Shown piece after piece: positions 61,535-64,000 of a DNA stretch of 64,000 bases. Position numbers and translations under genes: made by a program. The stretch is from Pyropia yezoensis (taxonomy: Eukaryota; Rhodophyta; Bangiophyceae; Bangiales; Bangiaceae), in contig CM020620.1 of NCBI GenBank assembly GCA_009829735.1, positions 4,084,299 through 4,148,298 of the forward strand, written 5' to 3'. The notes beneath the pieces were generated by a model, which searched no databases, had not been told where the DNA came from, and saw only the letters and a list, made by a program, of their open reading frames with translations. The first letter of the stretch is position 1. Each line of letters opens with the position of its first letter.

Positions 61535-61683
61535 GCAGTGGGTCTAAAACCGTGTACCTTACGTTCTCTGCAGAACGGCCCTCACGGGGTCGTGAGGGCC
61601 TGCTTACAGAAACCGACCCCCCCACAGAGGCCGTAAACGCCGCTTTGCACGGATTGTAAGGTACACGGTATTAGTCCCACTGC
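61535..61683. repeat. MITE-like inverted repeat with a nested perfect hairpin
   Basis: About 149 bp with terminal inverted repeats of ~28 bp, two mismatches (left starts GCAGTGGGTCTAAAACC; right complement GCAGTGGGACTAATACC), both continuing CGTGTACCTTAC. Inside is a perfect 10-bp hairpin with a GGGT loop (61577-61600, GGCCCTCACG/CGTGAGGGCC). No coding capacity. No target duplication was found at the edges. Confidence 0.65.
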
Positions 61684-62237
61684 AGCTGCAGTCGTCGGAC
61701 ATGTGCGCCCACATGCCAACTCTGCGACTTGCTGCGGCGGCAGAGGCACCCTGTGCGCGTGGTCGTGACGCGCCGCGGTCGAGCTTGCCCGCCACGCGCA
61801 CTGCTCTGCCCGCGCCGAGATCCTTGCCGCCCTCGCTACCACCCCTCGCATCGCAGCCCCCCCCCGTCGACATTGCTTTCTTGGTGACCGCGGCCCTTCC
61901 GTATCCTCTTGACCTTGTCAGGGGGACCCTTGCTACCGCCTGCTGTCGCTGTTGTCGCCGCCACCGCCCGGTGCTGATCCGCGGGTTCGTCAGTCGCTGC
62001 CGCCAAGACGGCTCCCCTGCCCTTCCACGCCGCCTTGTCCGGCCCGCGGCTTGCACGCTTGCCGCATAGCAGTGCCGGCCTGGCCTCGCCCGTCCCGTCG
62101 AGGACCCCCCGCCAGCCGGATTAAAGTGGGGTGTGCCACCTGCAAGGGGCTTTGTCGGCTGTCCCCTTCCTCCTCAAGCACCCGTCGCTCTGAACCCCGC
62201 CTGTTTTTTTTCTCGCGGCCGCTGCAGCTCGGTCGTC
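61684..62237 (+). promoter_or_regulatory. Upstream region of the kinase gene
   Basis: No recognised ORF product. Probable promoter and 5' UTR by position, with pyrimidine-rich stretches and no clear TATA box. Confidence 0.35.
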
Positions 62238-64000
62238 ATGGCGGCAACGGAGGCACGGGATAGACCATACGCGCGCATGCTCGATGGCCGGTACCAGCTC
62301 ATCCGGTCGCTTTCCCAAATGCATGGTACGTGAACGGCCCCTTTAACTTCTCTCTTGTTGCGCTCCCCGGGTGTTCGCGCGGGCCCCACTCGGCCGGACG
62401 CGTCCTGCTTGCCGTGGAGGTGGTCGGGTCTACAAGGGGGGGGGGGGTCATTGGGTCGTTATTGGGCGACCGGGAGTTTTAGTGGGGGCTCCTGCTGCGC
62501 ACGGCCGTGAGGGCTGATGGGCGATCCAACTAGAGGCGTGTGGGGTGAGTGACGTTGGTGCTGGTATTAGCACCGTCTGGGTCATTCGTGGTTCTCTGCT
62601 GCCACCGCGCGCTTGCTGTTTGCGCGTGCCCTTGCTTGTGTGCGCCGCCGCTGACATGCTCCCTCTTTGTGTGCTATGACTGGACACCGGTGAGCCACGA
62701 CGTGCGCGTTCTCCCCCCTTCCGCGACCACTGTTTGATCTTTCGTATCTGTAGAAAACATGCAGGCCCCGGTGTTGCTCGCCTACGACCACCTGGGGAAG
62801 GACGGTACGGGGATGTACGTGGCTATCAAGGGCATTGTCGACTTGTTTGCGAGCCTTGCCAAGGCCAAGCGCATTCTGCGCGAGCTGAAGTTTTCTGTGC
62901 GGCTGTCTGGTCACCCCGACCTGATGTATCTTGAGAACCTGCTGGTCCCGTGGGATGAGAGTACCTTTACGGGCATCTTCATGGTCTTCAAGTTGATGCG
63001 GTGTGACCTGTCGACCCGGCTTGCGGAAGGTGTGGCTGTGGCCCAGGCAGAGGCCTATGGGATTGCGCAGCAGAAAGGGAAGGGCTGCGGCCAGAAGGTG
63101 GGCAAGCCCATTACGGGGCGCCTCGTCAAGCGCTGGATGTTTGAGCTCCTCACAGGCCTGGCATTCATGCACGGCTCGGGCGTACTGCACCGGGATATCA
63201 AGCCGGCCAACCTGCTGGTGGATGAGGAGGACCGCCTGCGTATCTCTGACATGGGGTACGTTTCGGTATTCTGTTCTTGGGTTGATGAGGGTGGGAGGGT
63301 GCCGTTGATAGTTTGGCCGCGTCGTCGTGTGGTTACAAGTGGCTCTGCTGAGCGTTGCGCTGTGCTTCTGGCTTGATTCTGACTTGTGTGCGATCATGTG
63401 TGAGTTGTGTTCCCCTGGTATCGTTTCTTCTTGCTCTTCTCCTTTCATCGACGCACAGGCTCGCACGGGCGGACATCCGCCGGGAGGAAGATTTTGCGTA
63501 CATGTGGACATCACACGTGGTTTCGCGTTCCTATCGCGCGCCAGAGCTCTTTCTCCGCCGCGATCTGGCGCCGGAGGCTTCGGACCATGTATCGCCACCC
63601 TCATCTCCGCGGCCGGCCGTATCGGATGCGTCGCCCTCGTCGGTAGTCCCCGATGTGCCCCCTCGGCCTGGGGCTGCCCCGTCCGCGTACCCTCCCTTCT
63701 CGAGCTACTCGCCGGCCATTGACGTGTGGTCCGCTGGCGCTGTCTTCGCTGAGACGCTCACCGGCCGGGTGCTCATCCCCGCCGGTCTACCTGTCAAGGA
63801 GCAGTTGCGGGCTGTGCTGAGCTTCTCGGGTACTCCAAAGCGGCCTGACTGGTGCGAAGGTGGCGGCCTGTCGTCCCCGACGATGAAACGCTATCTGGAG
63901 AGCCTTCCTTATTACCATGGCATGGACAAGCAGGGGTGCTTCCCGGGTGTGTCTGTCGAAGGCACCGACCTGCTGGACCAGCTGCTTGCATTTGATCCAC
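62238..64000 (+). CDS. Atypical CMGC/MAPK-like protein kinase, three exons, 3' truncated by window
   Basis: Exons 62238-62325, 62754-63255 and 63459-64000; introns 62326-62753 and 63256-63458 both GT...AG, and the spliced frame is open to the window end (~377 codons). VAIK lysine (about K55), HRD..P.N (H175-R176-D177), APE (224-226), DVWSAGAVFAE (D285), and the MAPK-like RYLESLPYY give the family. Oddities: no Gly-rich loop (SLSQMHENMQA in its place), DFG is DMG (195-197), the activation lip has T-S-H (214-216) where MAPKs have TxY, a ~25-residue hinge insert, and a ~55-residue Pro/Ser insert after APE. Probably an active but non-classical kinase; activation by a MEK-type enzyme is doubtful. 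Confidence 0.85.

Overview
This is GC-rich eukaryotic nuclear DNA (spliceosomal introns, LTR retrotransposons, an MLE-type transposon). A GC-rich alga is my best guess, possibly a bangiophycean red alga; nothing here proves the lineage. Most of the window is mobile DNA. Host genes are few and mostly fragments.

Layout. 1-17561: a tandem array of a Ty3/gypsy chromovirus (element A). The unit is 7837 bp; units share three nearly identical 407-bp LTRs and the array ends inside a gene fragment with a helicase-associated (HA) domain. 17562-25835: HA fragment, kelch-like fragment, a truncated spliced dynamin-type GTPase (minus), a cysteine-rich KDZ/CxC-like ORF (minus), and a two-zinc-finger ORF. 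26182-45238: a decayed gypsy element (C) whose gag was split by a second chromovirus array (element B, 26476-41067). Three 468-bp LTRs and a perfect 5-bp target duplication (TGAGT) mark the B insertion. 45239-59850: low-complexity DNA holding a Tc1/mariner-like transposon and a diacylglycerol-kinase-type lipid kinase gene, both present twice on either side of a 500-N gap. 59888-62237: low-complexity spacer and a MITE-like inverted repeat. 62238-64000: a three-exon atypical CMGC/MAPK-like kinase, cut by the window end.

Main observations. Both chromovirus families carry a long antisense ORF between pol and the 3' LTR, convergent with pol. By eye the two antisense proteins look homologous and both end in basic Ser/Arg-rich tails. 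In family A the antisense ATG lies inside the first bases of the 3' LTR. Both families also have a textbook arrangement for -1 ribosomal frameshifting at the gag/pol junction: heptamer (GGGAAAC in B, GAAAAAC in A), exactly 6 nt of spacer, then a stem-loop. Element A units have lost the primer-binding site and the Gag capsid region but keep an intact pol with an unusual C-terminal extension after the chromodomain. The full-length B copy has YLED instead of YLDD in reverse transcriptase.

Caution. Both 500-N gaps are flanked by near-identical sequence whose indels rise towards the gap. The duplicated transposon/lipid-kinase block is probably an assembly artefact, and the first B unit may be partly so.
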